A stretch of DNA of 25,000 nucleotides from Chrysomallon squamiferum. Taxonomy: Eukaryota; Mollusca; Gastropoda; Neomphalida; Peltospiridae. The position numbers and the translations under genes are program-made. Positions 1 to 12,439 of this stretch are shown here, in pieces; the first letter of the stretch is position 1, and each line of letters opens with the position of its first letter. The notes under the pieces were generated by a model, which saw only the letters and a list, made by a program, of their open reading frames with translations, ran no database searches and was not told the DNA's origin. Location of the stretch: NCBI GenBank assembly GCA_012295275.1, contig CM022678.1:7108559-7133558 (forward strand), read 5' to 3'.

Positions 1-549
1 GACCTATTTTCATTTAGGTACGGGCTGTGAAATCCGATCAGCTTACACCATCGAAACAAAATGGACGATGGAGGTGAACCCGCGTTTGATTATCTCCTGG
101 CGAAGTTTGTAAACTTATAGCACAGTTTTTATTTCTCTTATGCCATTTTATTTTAAAAAAAAATTTATTATTGTTACTTGACGAGGATGGATGTTTGTTG
201 ATTGTTATTCGCAGACGTCGAAGATCTGTATCTGTGTCACATTTTCGTGTGAATCCCCGAAGCGATAGCGTGAACGCGTTTTTGTTTTGGGGCGAAAGCA
301 GACGAACTGAACGAGGAAAAAAGAAGAAAAATTGGGTTGTGTTGACATCTGGAGGCAGTAGTATTGACTGGCTAGACTTACTTGTTATCATCAGTGGATT
401 TGAAGGAAAAAAACGAAGAAAAAAAGATTATTTATGTTCGATAATTATACAAGTTCGGAAACAGTGTGTGATAACTGGTTGTGCGGGTTTTAGTGGAGAG
501 TTTTGAAAAGTGAAGCTTGGCTCATTCGTCGCTTTCTCTCTTTGTTAAG
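1..549. promoter_or_regulatory. Possible SMO promoter or leader-exon region, CpG-richer
   Basis: Positions 170-310 hold a cluster of CpG dinucleotides (GACGTCGAAG, GCGATAGCG, GAACGCG, GGCGAAAGCAGACG) in an otherwise AT-rich flank, as often seen at animal promoters. Open frames here (about 111 codons +, 117 codons -) have low-complexity content and no recognisable domain. A transcription start cannot be placed. This is a positional guess. Confidence 0.25.
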
Positions 550-2110
550 GTGTGTCGGAATGTGTTAGTATTCAAGTTATATTTTAAATACGTTTGACGT
601 GTTAGTTGTTTTTGTTTCCTAATCAAACGTGCCAAACACACTGGTATATGTTTATATTTTATTGTTCTGCTAACTTAAGCGTAATATTAAAAAATTGTTA
701 AATCTTCAGCTGATGTTTGTAAAACGTAAATGTTTACAAAGCTGACATTAATATAGTTTTAAAGTGTCGACGTCAAACCAACAGCAGCAACCGAAAGTAG
801 AACTGTTTTAATAGCATAAAGACGTTTTTTAAAAGTAAATATTTAACAGATACGTCATGGAAACATAACGTATGCATGTAATAACAGCAAAATATACAAG
901 AACAACAACTGGAGGTGTTTTTCAGATAATAGAAAAAAGGTTACCAATAACAACAAAAAAAAAAAGACTAGAATCTTCATTTCTCAAACGGTATGCACAA
1001 ATTAAAGTATTAAAATGCAAAAAAGGAAAATAACAACACCAAGAAAATGAAGAAAAAAAGAAGAGACGAACAATAAATAATCGAAGAGAATTGCCACCTA
1101 TCACGTTTCATTGAATACAAACAGGCTTTCCGCGGATCTGTCGCTTTTTTCTGTCAACTTGAAAAATTAAAGTGTATGAAAACTCGAGGGGAAAAGCGGT
1201 ACTCGAATGGTGTTTAGTTGTGTGCTATCAGATGACGTCCTGTCTGACTTTGCATTTGAAAAAAACTGGCTAGTGAATGCCGGCCTCTCGACTTGTTCCA
1301 TTGTCTGGACGTGTTTTCGTCCTGTTTGCAGATGGATATAATTTCCTACTTGCTCATTTCTAATTCACTTCACTCGTGTGAGAACGAGGCTACAAGTTAA
1401 ACAGATTTTTACAAAGTGCATGCGTGAATAATAAAAAAAAAAACGAACGACGAATTGTACACGTATTATTTGATAAATTGTATACATTTTAATATGAAAG
1501 AATTATATAATGTATAAAGCAATGGATTGTGTACCTTGTTTGATGAATTATATCCATAAAATTGGAAGAAGTGTTCAGATATATTTCATATAAAAACATA
1601 CGAATGCACGTGCATACTGATAAATCGTACATATTCATCGACAAACTGTTTAGATCACAAAGGACTGTACACTGATTTACAATACAACTAATTATATAAT
1701 AAAACAGTGGAAATAGTTGGCGTGTGCATATCAGAAGTAAATATCTGTAGAAACTGCATTAAAACGTATTAAATAATTCTGACTGAATATTTCTAAAAAT
1801 AATTATAGCTTTCACGAAATATCTTTAATTTAGTTTGTGTTAAATCAATTTTTCACTCTGTTAACTTTAAGAAACAATATTTTAAAAATGTGAAGAAGGT
1901 AATGCTAGAAAATAAGATTTGTGGTGATTTAAACGTGATCAAAACAGAAGGAAAAAAAAAAAAAAATAAAAAAGATTTTTATTGTGTTTCATATCACGTT
2001 AACAGAATTCACATCTTTCTAAAGTTAACCTCAATTTTTCAAAGATGGATACAATTTGCATTTCCGCATGCAATATTACATCATATTATTTAAGGAATTA
2101 AAAATTTTTG
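550..2110. other. AT-rich DNA with no supported gene
   Basis: The stretch is AT-rich with short A runs (for example 953-965 and 1432-1442). I see no exon with good splice sites, no RNA gene and no repeat array. It is probably 5' flank or a leader intron of SMO. Confidence 0.5.
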
Positions 2111-2112
2111 AT

Positions 2113-2197
2113 ATCTTTTCCCAGAATGAATATAGTTAACATTCCTTGAATCATTTCATTCGCAAATAACAGGAGGATACCGCCATTACTTTCCAAG
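2113..2197 (+). promoter_or_regulatory. Probable 3' splice site and 5' leader of SMO coding exon, with short uORF
   Basis: TATCTTTTCCCAG (2112-2124) is a good acceptor just upstream of the SMO start, so the coding exon may begin at 2125 and be preceded by a noncoding exon. An upstream ATG at 2126 opens a seven-codon reading frame closed by TGA at 2147-2149, in the same frame as the SMO ATG. The upstream exon is not identified; an AAG|GTGTGT donor at 549/550 is one weak candidate. Confidence 0.35.
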
Positions 2198-2643
2198 ATG
2201 GATGAACTAAAACGCTTAACCTTTCTCCACGTCATACTTGTTCTGCCTGCTATGACGTCATCACTGATAAACCCAAACCCTAACTGCCAAAGACAGAACA
2301 GCACGTGTATTCCGTTGAATTCCACCTTTTATGGGGAACCAAACTTCCCTTCACGCACACGTCGCTGATGTTCGCCAACGACTCGGCCACCTTGGACGAC
2401 GTCATGGAAAAGCTGTCTCTCTGGAGCGGCCTGCAGAACGTGCCCCAGTGCTGGCAGGTGGTGCAGCCGTACCTGTGCTCGGTGTACCTGCCCAAGTGCG
2501 ACGACGTCACCCACGTGCTGGAGTACCCCAGCAAGGAGCTGTGCGAAAGGACGAGAGACCCCTGCAAGATCGTCGACAACTACAACAACGGCTGGCCGTC
2601 GTTTCTCCAGTGCGATCAGCCACACTTTAAAGAAAACTGTGGG
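2198..2643 (+). CDS. SMO: SMO exon 1: signal peptide and CRD, frameshifted
   Basis: The ATG at 2198 has a good Kozak context (AAG before, G after) and an in-frame stop upstream at 2147. It opens a hydrophobic signal peptide ([19 protein letters not shown]) and the first CRD cysteines (residues 30 and 37). The frame breaks near 2325-2335. The rest of the CRD reads in the next frame (from ...[16 protein letters not shown]... to ...PHFKENCG) and ends at the donor GGG|GTGAGT in phase 0. In the corrected numbering, residues matching human D95, W109 and Y130 of the CRD sterol site are present (D62, W76, Y97). The half after the frameshift is clearly GC-richer than the half before it. Confidence 0.93.
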
Positions 2644-4140
2644 GTGAGTTCTTTTTTTAGTTTGATGATTATGGATGTGATTCGATTTCTCTGCGTGGTG
2701 TTTGTGACTGCTGTGTGGTATGGGAGTCCACGAATCTCAGGTTGTTGATATATGGCGTGCATACGTGTGTATGTTATTTATTCTTCTTCTTGTCTGTCTC
2801 TGTGATTATAAGTATATAGTGCATATTAAGGGCGTCAAAATTTTAAGTCTTGAAGCAACACACACCAGTATATAGATATGCATGTACTAACATACATGTA
2901 CAAATACACTTAAACACCTAGACATATACACACACACACACACTCACACATATATACATATACAGAGATGATGTTCCTTATCTAGAAACACACACTAAAA
3001 TACGCACACAAACCTATATTGAGACGATATTACACAACCAGAACAAACACGCATACACACACACACACACACACACACACAGATACACACTTACGTACAA
3101 CTACATAAACACCTCTCTAGATATACATACACACACAGACACACACTTTAAAATAACTGTGTCAATCAGAAAGTCATTTGATTACTTAATGTGATTACGT
3201 TAGCTAAAGATACTTCTACTGATACGCCTTAAATACTTGCGGACCACGTGACCCGTCCACGGATCTAAATGGAGAGCTCATTTATAGATATTAGACTTAT
3301 CACATGCTTCGAATTCACGCTTCACGTGTAGTGTAATTCAGTAAATGCAGTTGTATTTTTATCTTCATTGATGTTTAAGTAATTACGTCATCTCGTATCG
3401 GAAAAGTACTGTTGTTACTACTACTACTACTGCTTCTACTACTACTACTACTGCTGCTACTACTACTACTGCGGCTGCTACTGTCTCTACTGCGACTATT
3501 ACTACTACTGGTACTGCATTACTACTGCGATTACTACTACTACTACTACCTCCATTGTGACTGCTACTACTACCACTACTGCGACTTCTACTGCTACTGC
3601 AACTGCGATTACTACTACTACTACTGCGACTCTTACTACTACTACTACTACAACTACCTCCATTGTGACTGCTACTACTACTACCATTGCGACTGCTACT
3701 ACCGATACTGCGATTGGTACTACCTCTACTGCGATTGGTACCACTACTACTGCGACTGCTACTATGACTGCTACTACGACTGCTACTGCACTGCTACTAC
3801 CTCTCTGCTACTGATACTGCGACTACTACTACTACTACTGCGTCTGCTGTTACTACTACTGCGACTGCTACTACTTCTACTGCGACTACTACTACACTAC
3901 TATTGCGACTACTGCTATTACTACAACTAATAGCACTGCCACTGCAGTCTTCACTATCTCTCTCAAACGCTATTAATTCTATTACAACCAAGTAAGTAAC
4001 TACCATTACTTATATCACCAATATCACTCTACTGCTACTACTAATACTACTACAACTACTACTACTGCAGCCATTACAAAAAAAGAGTAATACTGATGAT
4101 GATGATGATGATAATGATGATGCAAACACCGGTAAAATCG

Positions 4141-4171
<31 letters not shown>

Positions 4172-4747
4172 AAAAAAAAAAAAGTGATTGAAAGAAAGAC
4201 CGAACGAACGAATGAATGAATAAACGAACGAGCTGTTTAACGAAACTTCAATACATCTTTTACATTAGCGATTCTTAACTGTAATAAATTTTAATATCTT
4301 TGCACTCCAGAACCTGTACAAAATCCACTCGAAAGAAATAATAATTATTTATTAAACGGCTTCACGACGTGACGTAATTGAATATCAACTATTTCTATAA
4401 CATCAGAATGTACTATTAATCTATAACGATGATTTTTAGAAAAAGAATTACGCTTCTTCATTACGTAGTCTACTGTCAGACGTTAGCAGCACGATACATT
4501 TTATGTGCGCCTTCCCATGAATAGGGAAGCCTAAAAGAATTCACGACGTTGATTCATTAGTGCTGGGAATTGGCTGGGGCAGGAAATAACCCAGTGGGCA
4601 CGCGCCGAGGGGGATTCGGTGTACAATACATTATGCCTCAGGCGAATGCTTTAATACTGAATGAATTTGTTTAACGACTTTTAAATACATTCATATTTTA
4701 ATATTAATGTTTATTAAACATCATGATAGGTCGAAGATCCTTTACTG

Positions 4748-4821
<74 letters not shown>

Positions 4822-5043
4822 GTAATAGCAGTAATAAAAAGATATAATAATAATATGCTGATAATAATGATGATCGGGATGTCAATCGTGATGATGATGA
4901 TGATGATGATAAAGTACCCACTGCTTAACAGTATAGATATTTGTAAGAAGTATTTAGAGAAAAAGGAAGGTAAAAGCTAGATGTATTACATAAAATAAGA
5001 ACAATGAAATAAAAATTAAAAAGTCATAAAAAGAAACTGTGAG

Positions 5044-5118
<75 letters not shown>

Positions 5119-5976
5119 AGTATCAACAAGAAAAAAGATTGTAATAATAATGATAATAATGAATACATTAATAAATAAGTAAATAAATAAGTATGTAAGT
5201 AAATAATTAAACAAATAAATAAATAAAATAAAAATTGAAATACAAAGTTACAATAAGGATATTAATAAACGAAAGAGAAAGAAAGAAAAGAAGGAATGGA
5301 CATTATCAATGAACTCGTATTTTTATTAACTTTCCAAAAGTCCCTATTTTACAGCCGCCATACAATGGCTACTATGCCACGTGACGTCATTCCTACTTGA
5401 GAACTCATCGAGTTAATACTGTCAGAAAGACAAAATCAAGTACGTATTCCATACAATTCACTACAACAGCAAAGCCGTGTTCAATTGTTATTAATAATAA
5501 TCGCAAACACTAATAAACTACACTAACAATAGTGGCGGGACAGCAGCAGGAGAAAAAAAAAATCATTCATTATTATAGTAAATGAATTAAAGTTACCTCC
5601 CTTGGCTTAAGGTTTTCAGAGTTTGAACGGCAATACAATGGCCGATTTGTTCGGGTCAGATCTGTGTTCAGATATACCTGTCTCCTCTCTAACATGCACG
5701 CGATCTTTGTTGTTCTTTTTTCGGCATACTGACCCACAGTGAAACGTTAACCTTGTAAAATTACTGCTGTAAGCTGTTTTCTTTAAAGTACGTCATGGCA
5801 ACACGACAAACAAACACGAATGCATACAAGTACAGGTCTATATAATTATATGTTCGTTTGTTAGGTCTTCTTCTGACACAAAAGGGTACACGCCTATCTA
5901 ACTGCTTTTATTACTTCTGTTAGACAAAACAAAAACACTATACAGTTGTTTTTTGTTTTTTTTAACTGCTATTCAG

Positions 5977-6046
<70 letters not shown>

Positions 6047-6854
6047 AATATCATAAACAATAGTGTCTTTTACATACAGATTTTGTTTCCATTTTCAATT
6101 AGCTAGCTGATATTAGTTACAGTTATAATTAAATTACCGAGAAAAAAATTCATTAGCATTAACAAATGATAAAAAAAAAAAAAAATGCATTTCAGTCGTA
6201 ATCCCTATTTTATATGTATTGCTACTAGTATAAATATATGTTACTAATATAAAAAAAAAAGGGTTACGTAAATATTTTTTGTGTAACCCATTTACGTGAG
6301 TTACACAGAATTTATTTTTGGAAACGCCTGTGATTATATTATATTGTAGAATACCAACAGGTATTTGAACACAGCATGTGTCGAGTTCTTACATTTTATT
6401 TATTTTTTTATTTTTGTTATTTTAGTAACAGAAATCTAATAAAGAGAAGAAATGAAAATATCTTCTTTGTCGCTCAATTACCACACATATAATATAAATT
6501 AGCTATAATATGATTTATATTAAAGTATTCCATGAGTAATATAACTTACCTAATAAATATGCGAGTTTAATTATTAGAGTTTTTATATGTAAACGTTTCC
6601 CACTGTGTTGTATGCATTCATTCTTTTGTACGCCTGCACTGTATTCTGATGCATGTATGTATGAGGATGTTTATATGTGTACTCTTATTGTTATTGCTTG
6701 GTCTGAGTTCGGATGCACTGTAAAAGCCTCTATTTAAGCTTTAGACTTTGTGTTTCAATTTGCACACGTCAAAGAGAAAGGTGAAGATTTTCTATTCGTT
6801 TTTAAGGTTTACCACTCATAATTTGAAAACAGATAAAAACAAAAATTAATAATA

Positions 6855-6896
<42 letters not shown>

Positions 6897-8929
6897 GAAA
6901 GTTGGATCAAATAAAATAAATGATGAATAAAAAAAGAAGAGTTCACAAGGAATGTATCAAAGTAAGGACATTTTATTTTTATTTATTTATTTTATTTTTT
7001 TTTTTTTTTTTTTTTTGAAAGGATAACGTTGACAACGATTTCAATATGTGAATGTCGTTTTGTAGGCGTTGGTATCCGGTATCCGACCTAGTTCTGACAC
7101 TATAAAATGACGTTGTTAAAAAAAATATGTAGACAATACGTCTATGCTCGCCTAACAATTTACTACGTAGAATATAGTATCGACAGAATAATTTTTTTTT
7201 AAGTGATTAAGTATTTTTTGATACACTGAAAAAATAAAAACATTTTATTTATTCATTTATTTTATTACATTTTTATTATATATTTTTATTTTTATTATTA
7301 TATTTTTAATTAAAAAAAAAGAAAGAAAATTAACATTTTTATTATTTTAAGCGAAGTTTTATTTTAATTTTATTTCTTTTTTATCTACCTCGAGTCTGGT
7401 TCTTGCATTTTATTTATTATTTTTATTTTAGTTACAGAAATCTAATATGGGGAAGAAATAAAATATGTACGTCTGTGCGAGTTTGCAACATAATAATAAT
7501 AATTAATTAATTAATTATACATGTTTTTTATCTACATGAATTATTTCAGAACATTTAAAAATCTAACGCGATTGTTGAAAAGAAAGTCTTCTGCAATAGA
7601 ACGTCTAGAAGGAAGAGAGAAATTAAAATAAAGACATAATCGTTTGTTATATCTAGAAATGTCTTACCTTATTAGTATTTTTGCACATTCGACTTTGAAA
7701 ATGGAATAAGTATAATCCAAATTAGTATATCCAAATAAATAAAACTGTGAAGTCTGATAAACTTGTTTTACGTCGTTAAGTAAACATGTCGATTATGACG
7801 TCATAACGAGTGATCTCATACAATATTTATTTTTTCTTCTTCATTTGTGATTATTATTATTGTTATTATTGTTGTTGCTGTTTTGTTGCTGATGATGATT
7901 ATGTTCATGTGTTGTTGTCGTAGGTGTTGTTGTTATAGTATACAGTTTTTATCACGTTATAAGAATGGATTTACCAAGTTCGTAACGTAATTAATAATTA
8001 TATTAATTATTATGGATTCTTAATTAGCTTCTTAATTAAAATTTGTATTGCAGACAGATACATACGAAACTATTACATTTAACACAACCGGTCGTTGCGA
8101 ACCCCCACTTATTCCGACGAAGAACAAGGAAAGCTGGTATGAAGATGTGGAGGGGTGCGGCCTACAGTGCCAGAACCCCCTGTTCACAGATTCAGAACAC
8201 CGCCAAGTTCACGTGTTTATAGCCTTCTGGGGATCAATATGTTTGATTACAACATTTTTCACCGTGGTAAGTTTTCTCGGCACGATCGAGAATTGATTAA
8301 AATAATAAAATAATAAATAAATAAATAAATAAATATTCATTAAAGATTAAAAAATAATAATAATAATAATAATAAAAATAAAAGAAATAAATAAAAAGAA
8401 ATCAATTTATTTATGGGATATAGTTATATAATATTCAAAATTCGATACCATTTATCATCTAGTCTAGACTAAGCCTGCGTTGACGTTCATAATGGAAAGT
8501 GGATTTAAAAATAGAGAAAAAAAAAAAAAAAAAAAAAAAAATAAAAACTATTTAAAAATAATGCCTGCTTTTCGTTTCGCATTTTCAGCTCACATTTTTA
8601 ATCGACTGGAAGAATGCCAGTCGCTATCCAGCTCTCATTCTCTTCTTTATCAATGGATGTTTCTTTATCGGAAGTATCGGTTGGCTCGCGCAGTTCGCGG
8701 GAAACGCGCGAACGGATATCGTCTGCCGTTCAGATGGAACTGTCAGAACTGGAGAACCACAGCTGGGGTAAATATTTTAATTTCTTGTTAACTCGTGTCT
8801 GTTTTTTTTTTTTTTTTGTTTGTTTGGGGTTTGTTTGGAGGTTTTTTGGGGGTTATATTTTAATTATTTATTTTTTCTGTTTATATATATAATTTATTAT
8901 TATTATTATTAGTGGAGTTTATTATTTCC

Positions 8930-8976
<47 letters not shown>

Positions 8977-9069
8977 GATTTTTTCTGTTTATGATTTATT
9001 ATTATTATTATTATTGATTTTTCTGTTTATAATTTATTATTATTATAATTAGTGGAGAGTATTTTTTCC

Positions 9070-9113
<44 letters not shown>

Positions 9114-9418
9114 ATTATTATTTTAGTTTTTCTCTTTTTTCTTTAGTTTTTTTTGTTTTTCAGTTATTATTGTTACGTTATTTTTTTGCTATTTTTGTTT
9201 ACTTATTATTGTTTCTTGCATATTTCAATATATTTTCTTTCAAAATAAATTATTTAAATTTAATATAAATCAGTTTATTAATTTAATATTCCAGTAGATA
9301 TTTCTAGACATTTTTCTTTCTTTTTCTTTTTTTTTTTTTTTCTTTTAATCTTCTGTTCTTTAAATTGGGGAGAAAAATTACAGAAACAGAATGAATAAGT
9401 AATATGATAAATAGGTCA

Positions 9419-9474
<56 letters not shown>

Positions 9475-12395
9475 AGTTAGTTATAATTTGTTTAAAAGTT
9501 ATATATTTTATGCTACAGATCTGGAGAATCAGCTTCCTGTACAGTCATCTTTCTACTAGTCTACTACTTCATGATGGCTGGAATCACTTGGTTTGTCATG
9601 CTGGCTTATGCCTGGCATGTCACATTCAAGGCTCTAGGCACGCCACGAGACAACCTGACTAGCAAGACAGCTTACTTCCACCTCATCAGCTGGTGTCTGC
9701 CACTAGTGCTGTCCATTATCTGTCTGGCAATAGCTGAGGTGAGTGGAGTTGTCTGTGTGTGTGTGTTTTGTTTCTCAGTATCTGCATGTGTTTTGTATGT
9801 TTGCAAGTCTTTTTATGTTTTCATGTGTGTGTGTGTGTGTGTGTTTTGTTTCTCAGTATCTGCATGTGTTTTGTATGTTTGCATGTCTTTTTATGTTTTC
9901 GTGTGTGTGTTTTGTTCTCATGTTTTCTTATGTTTTGATGTGTGTGTGTGTGTGGTTCACATCTGTTAGAAGAAATTTGACAGCAGATAATGTGGTTTGC
10001 ATTTTTAGTTCACAGATATTTATGTCCATATTCAAAATATCTATCCATTTCTCTGCACATACAAGATAAGGTATAAATATAAATACAGACATGGAAAATT
10101 TGGCAAATATGTATCCACATATACACACACACATACAGATATGCACACATACGTTACATATCTGCATGCAAACACAGTGCAAAAAAACAACAAAGATTTT
10201 AGAAACAAATACCTAAGGTGAATGTTTAAGTGTATGCATGAACACACATGTACTAAACACATGCACATTTTTAATGACATGTTTTTCTCCTCAGATTGAT
10301 GGTGATTCACTGAGTGGTATCTGTTTCGTGGGTTACATGAAACACGGGGTACGAGCTGGATTTGTTCTTGGACCAGTCGCTGTTGTACTCGTCTGTGGTC
10401 TTTTCTTTCTTATCCGAGGTTAGTCTTAGTATCCATTGTAACCACCACGTTTTTCTTCCTCAGACACTCTCTCCAGCTTACACTGGTGAATTACTGTACA
10501 AAACCCTGTAAGAATCTAAAAATAAATATGTGTGTGTGTGTCCTACTCTGTTCTAGTTTGTCACAACAACTTAACAGTACCCTTTTTTTGTTAAAATCTA
10601 AAAAATAGGAAACAGAAGTTTGATATTAAGTAAATATGGATCTAATAAAGTAGGATTTAAATAAACAGAATATGTATGTGTGTGTGTGTGTGTGTGTGTG
10701 TTTAAGTATGGATCTCTGTAAGTAACATCTTCATTAATGTGGCTGATAGAATCTACATAAGTAAGATAAACATAATTATGGATCTACTTAAGTAGGATCT
10801 ACTTAATACAAGTATTGGATCTGCTTAAATAGAATCTGCTTAAGTATGTATTTGCATAACTAGGATCTATTTAAGTAGGATTTATGTAAATAGAATCTAC
10901 TTAAGTATGGATATACTTAAGAAGTATTGTGTCCACACAATGTTAAATTTTAGTTAAAGTTTTATTGGTTTCCTTAAATTAATTAATTGATGGTAATGTT
11001 CAAATGTGTGCTTTTGTTTTATAGCATTTTGAAGCAGTTTATTTAAGGAAATAGTTGCCTGCTTGTTTTGTTGGCAAATTAAAATGATCTAAATTCTTTT
11101 GCATACTTCTAAATGAATATTTTGTTTGTTTCATTTAACAAATAGCTACTAATAACAAAATCTGTTTCAGGGTTGATCACTCTGATTAAGATAAGGAAAG
11201 ATGTTCCTATGTCAGTTAGTGCAAAAGCTACCTCAAAAATACGTGAAACCATCCTCAGATTAGGTGAGATAACAGACATAATTACAGCAATCATTAATCA
11301 TTAAAAAAAAATTTGAACATGTATGCATGATAAATATGTATTAACCGTTAAAATAAAAACAGCGTTTCAATTATATAATTCAGTTTTAATTTTGAATTCT
11401 TTATTTTGTTATATTTTATTTTTATTTTATTTTTTTTTCTGTTAGTTTTAATTGTTTAATTAAATTCTGTAATTTTTGAAAGATTTACAAAATTTTTGAA
11501 TTATTGTATTGAGATATTTAAAAATTATTATTCTTATAGTTTGTTTTTCCCTAATTTCTTATATATGTTTTTTTCCAAAATTGTTTTCTTAGGTATTTTT
11601 GCCTGTCTGGCTTTTTCATTTGTCATTATGACTTTTGTTCTACATGTTTACACCTTCGCTAATGAGGACAAGTGGAGGGCAAGTTTCAGAGACTACATGT
11701 AGTAAGTGTACCATTATATTCATCATTTCCCATTCTAACAAGATTTCGTGTTGTGGTTTGGATATAGCTTTGCAGTGTGTTAGAAATATGTTTTCCCTAA
11801 CTTTATGAACCCACAACAGTAGTAGTAGCAGTAGCAGTAGTAGTAATAATAATAAAAGGAAGAAGAAGAAGAAGAAGAAGAAGAATGATAATAAAAAAAA
11901 AGAATAATGATAATAATGATGATGATGATGACAACAGCAATTGACAACAAAAATATTACTACTACTACTTCTACTTCTACCACTACAATTACTCCTACTG
12001 CTTCTACAGTAATAGTTTATATAAATAAATATGTAAGTAAGTAAGTAGTAAGTGAATGAATGAATGAATAAATAAATAAATAAACTGTTTGTTTGCAGCT
12101 GTGAGGCCAATGTGACTCTGACCAAATCGGTCAACAATGCCAGTGTCCAGGCTTGTGAAGTGACCAACAGACCCAGTCTCATTGCAGCACAGATTCATGT
12201 TTTTGCTTTCTTCGGAGCTGGTATAGCTATGAGTTCCTGGTCCTGGAATAAGGCGTCACTATCTTCGTGGGAACGATTTCTTAGAAAGTAAGTAAACAAC
12301 AGTAATAGCTGAAAGATTTCCTCTTTTTTTTCAGTTCTGTTTCTTAATTCTTAAAATTAAATATGATTTTCTAGCATGAAAGTAAAAATTCACAC

Positions 12396-12439
<44 letters not shown>

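Larger units (their letters stand above)
2644..8053 (+). other. SMO intron 1 (about 5.4 kb)
   Basis: The donor GGG|GTGAGT and acceptor TTGCAG flank this intron. It contains CA repeats (about 2930-3140), a long TAC/TGC-type array (3409-4075), GAT and TA/A tracts (4096-4183), a GC-richer non-repetitive patch (4490-4660), a TAA array (4750-4821), GA arrays (5047-5116 and 5981-6045), an AAT array (6846-6894), T runs (6997-7016) and a TGACGTCA palindrome overlapped by CACGTG at 5378-5389. I see no embedded gene on either strand. Confidence 0.85.

Noticed and set aside
171-506. Open frame of about 111 codons on the plus strand near the left edge
   Set aside because: It lacks an ATG at its start, is full of lysine/arginine and serine runs from A-rich DNA, shows no domain and overlaps an equally long frame on the other strand. 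More likely promoter or untranslated leader.
1890-2093. Open frame of 67 codons before SMO
   Set aside because: Low-complexity lysine content from an A run, with no splice or domain support.
2252-2254. Alternative SMO start at the second ATG
   Set aside because: It would cut into the hydrophobic core of the signal peptide, and the ATG at 2198 has a better context.
3412-3930. Open frame encoding poly-leucine/tyrosine
   Set aside because: A by-product of the triplet repeat period; alternative frames and the other strand are equally open.
4139-4230. Possible retroposon 3' end (TA tract, poly-A, GAAC/GAAT units)
   Set aside because: No promoter boxes, reverse-transcriptase frame or target-site duplication could be recognised, so it is kept as simple repeats.
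4723-5214. Poly-isoleucine (+) and leucine/serine repeat (-) open frames
   Set aside because: They are translations of TAA and GA arrays.
11640-12198. Minus-strand open frames across SMO exons 7-8
   Set aside because: They are shadows of conserved SMO exons plus triplet repeats in intron 7.
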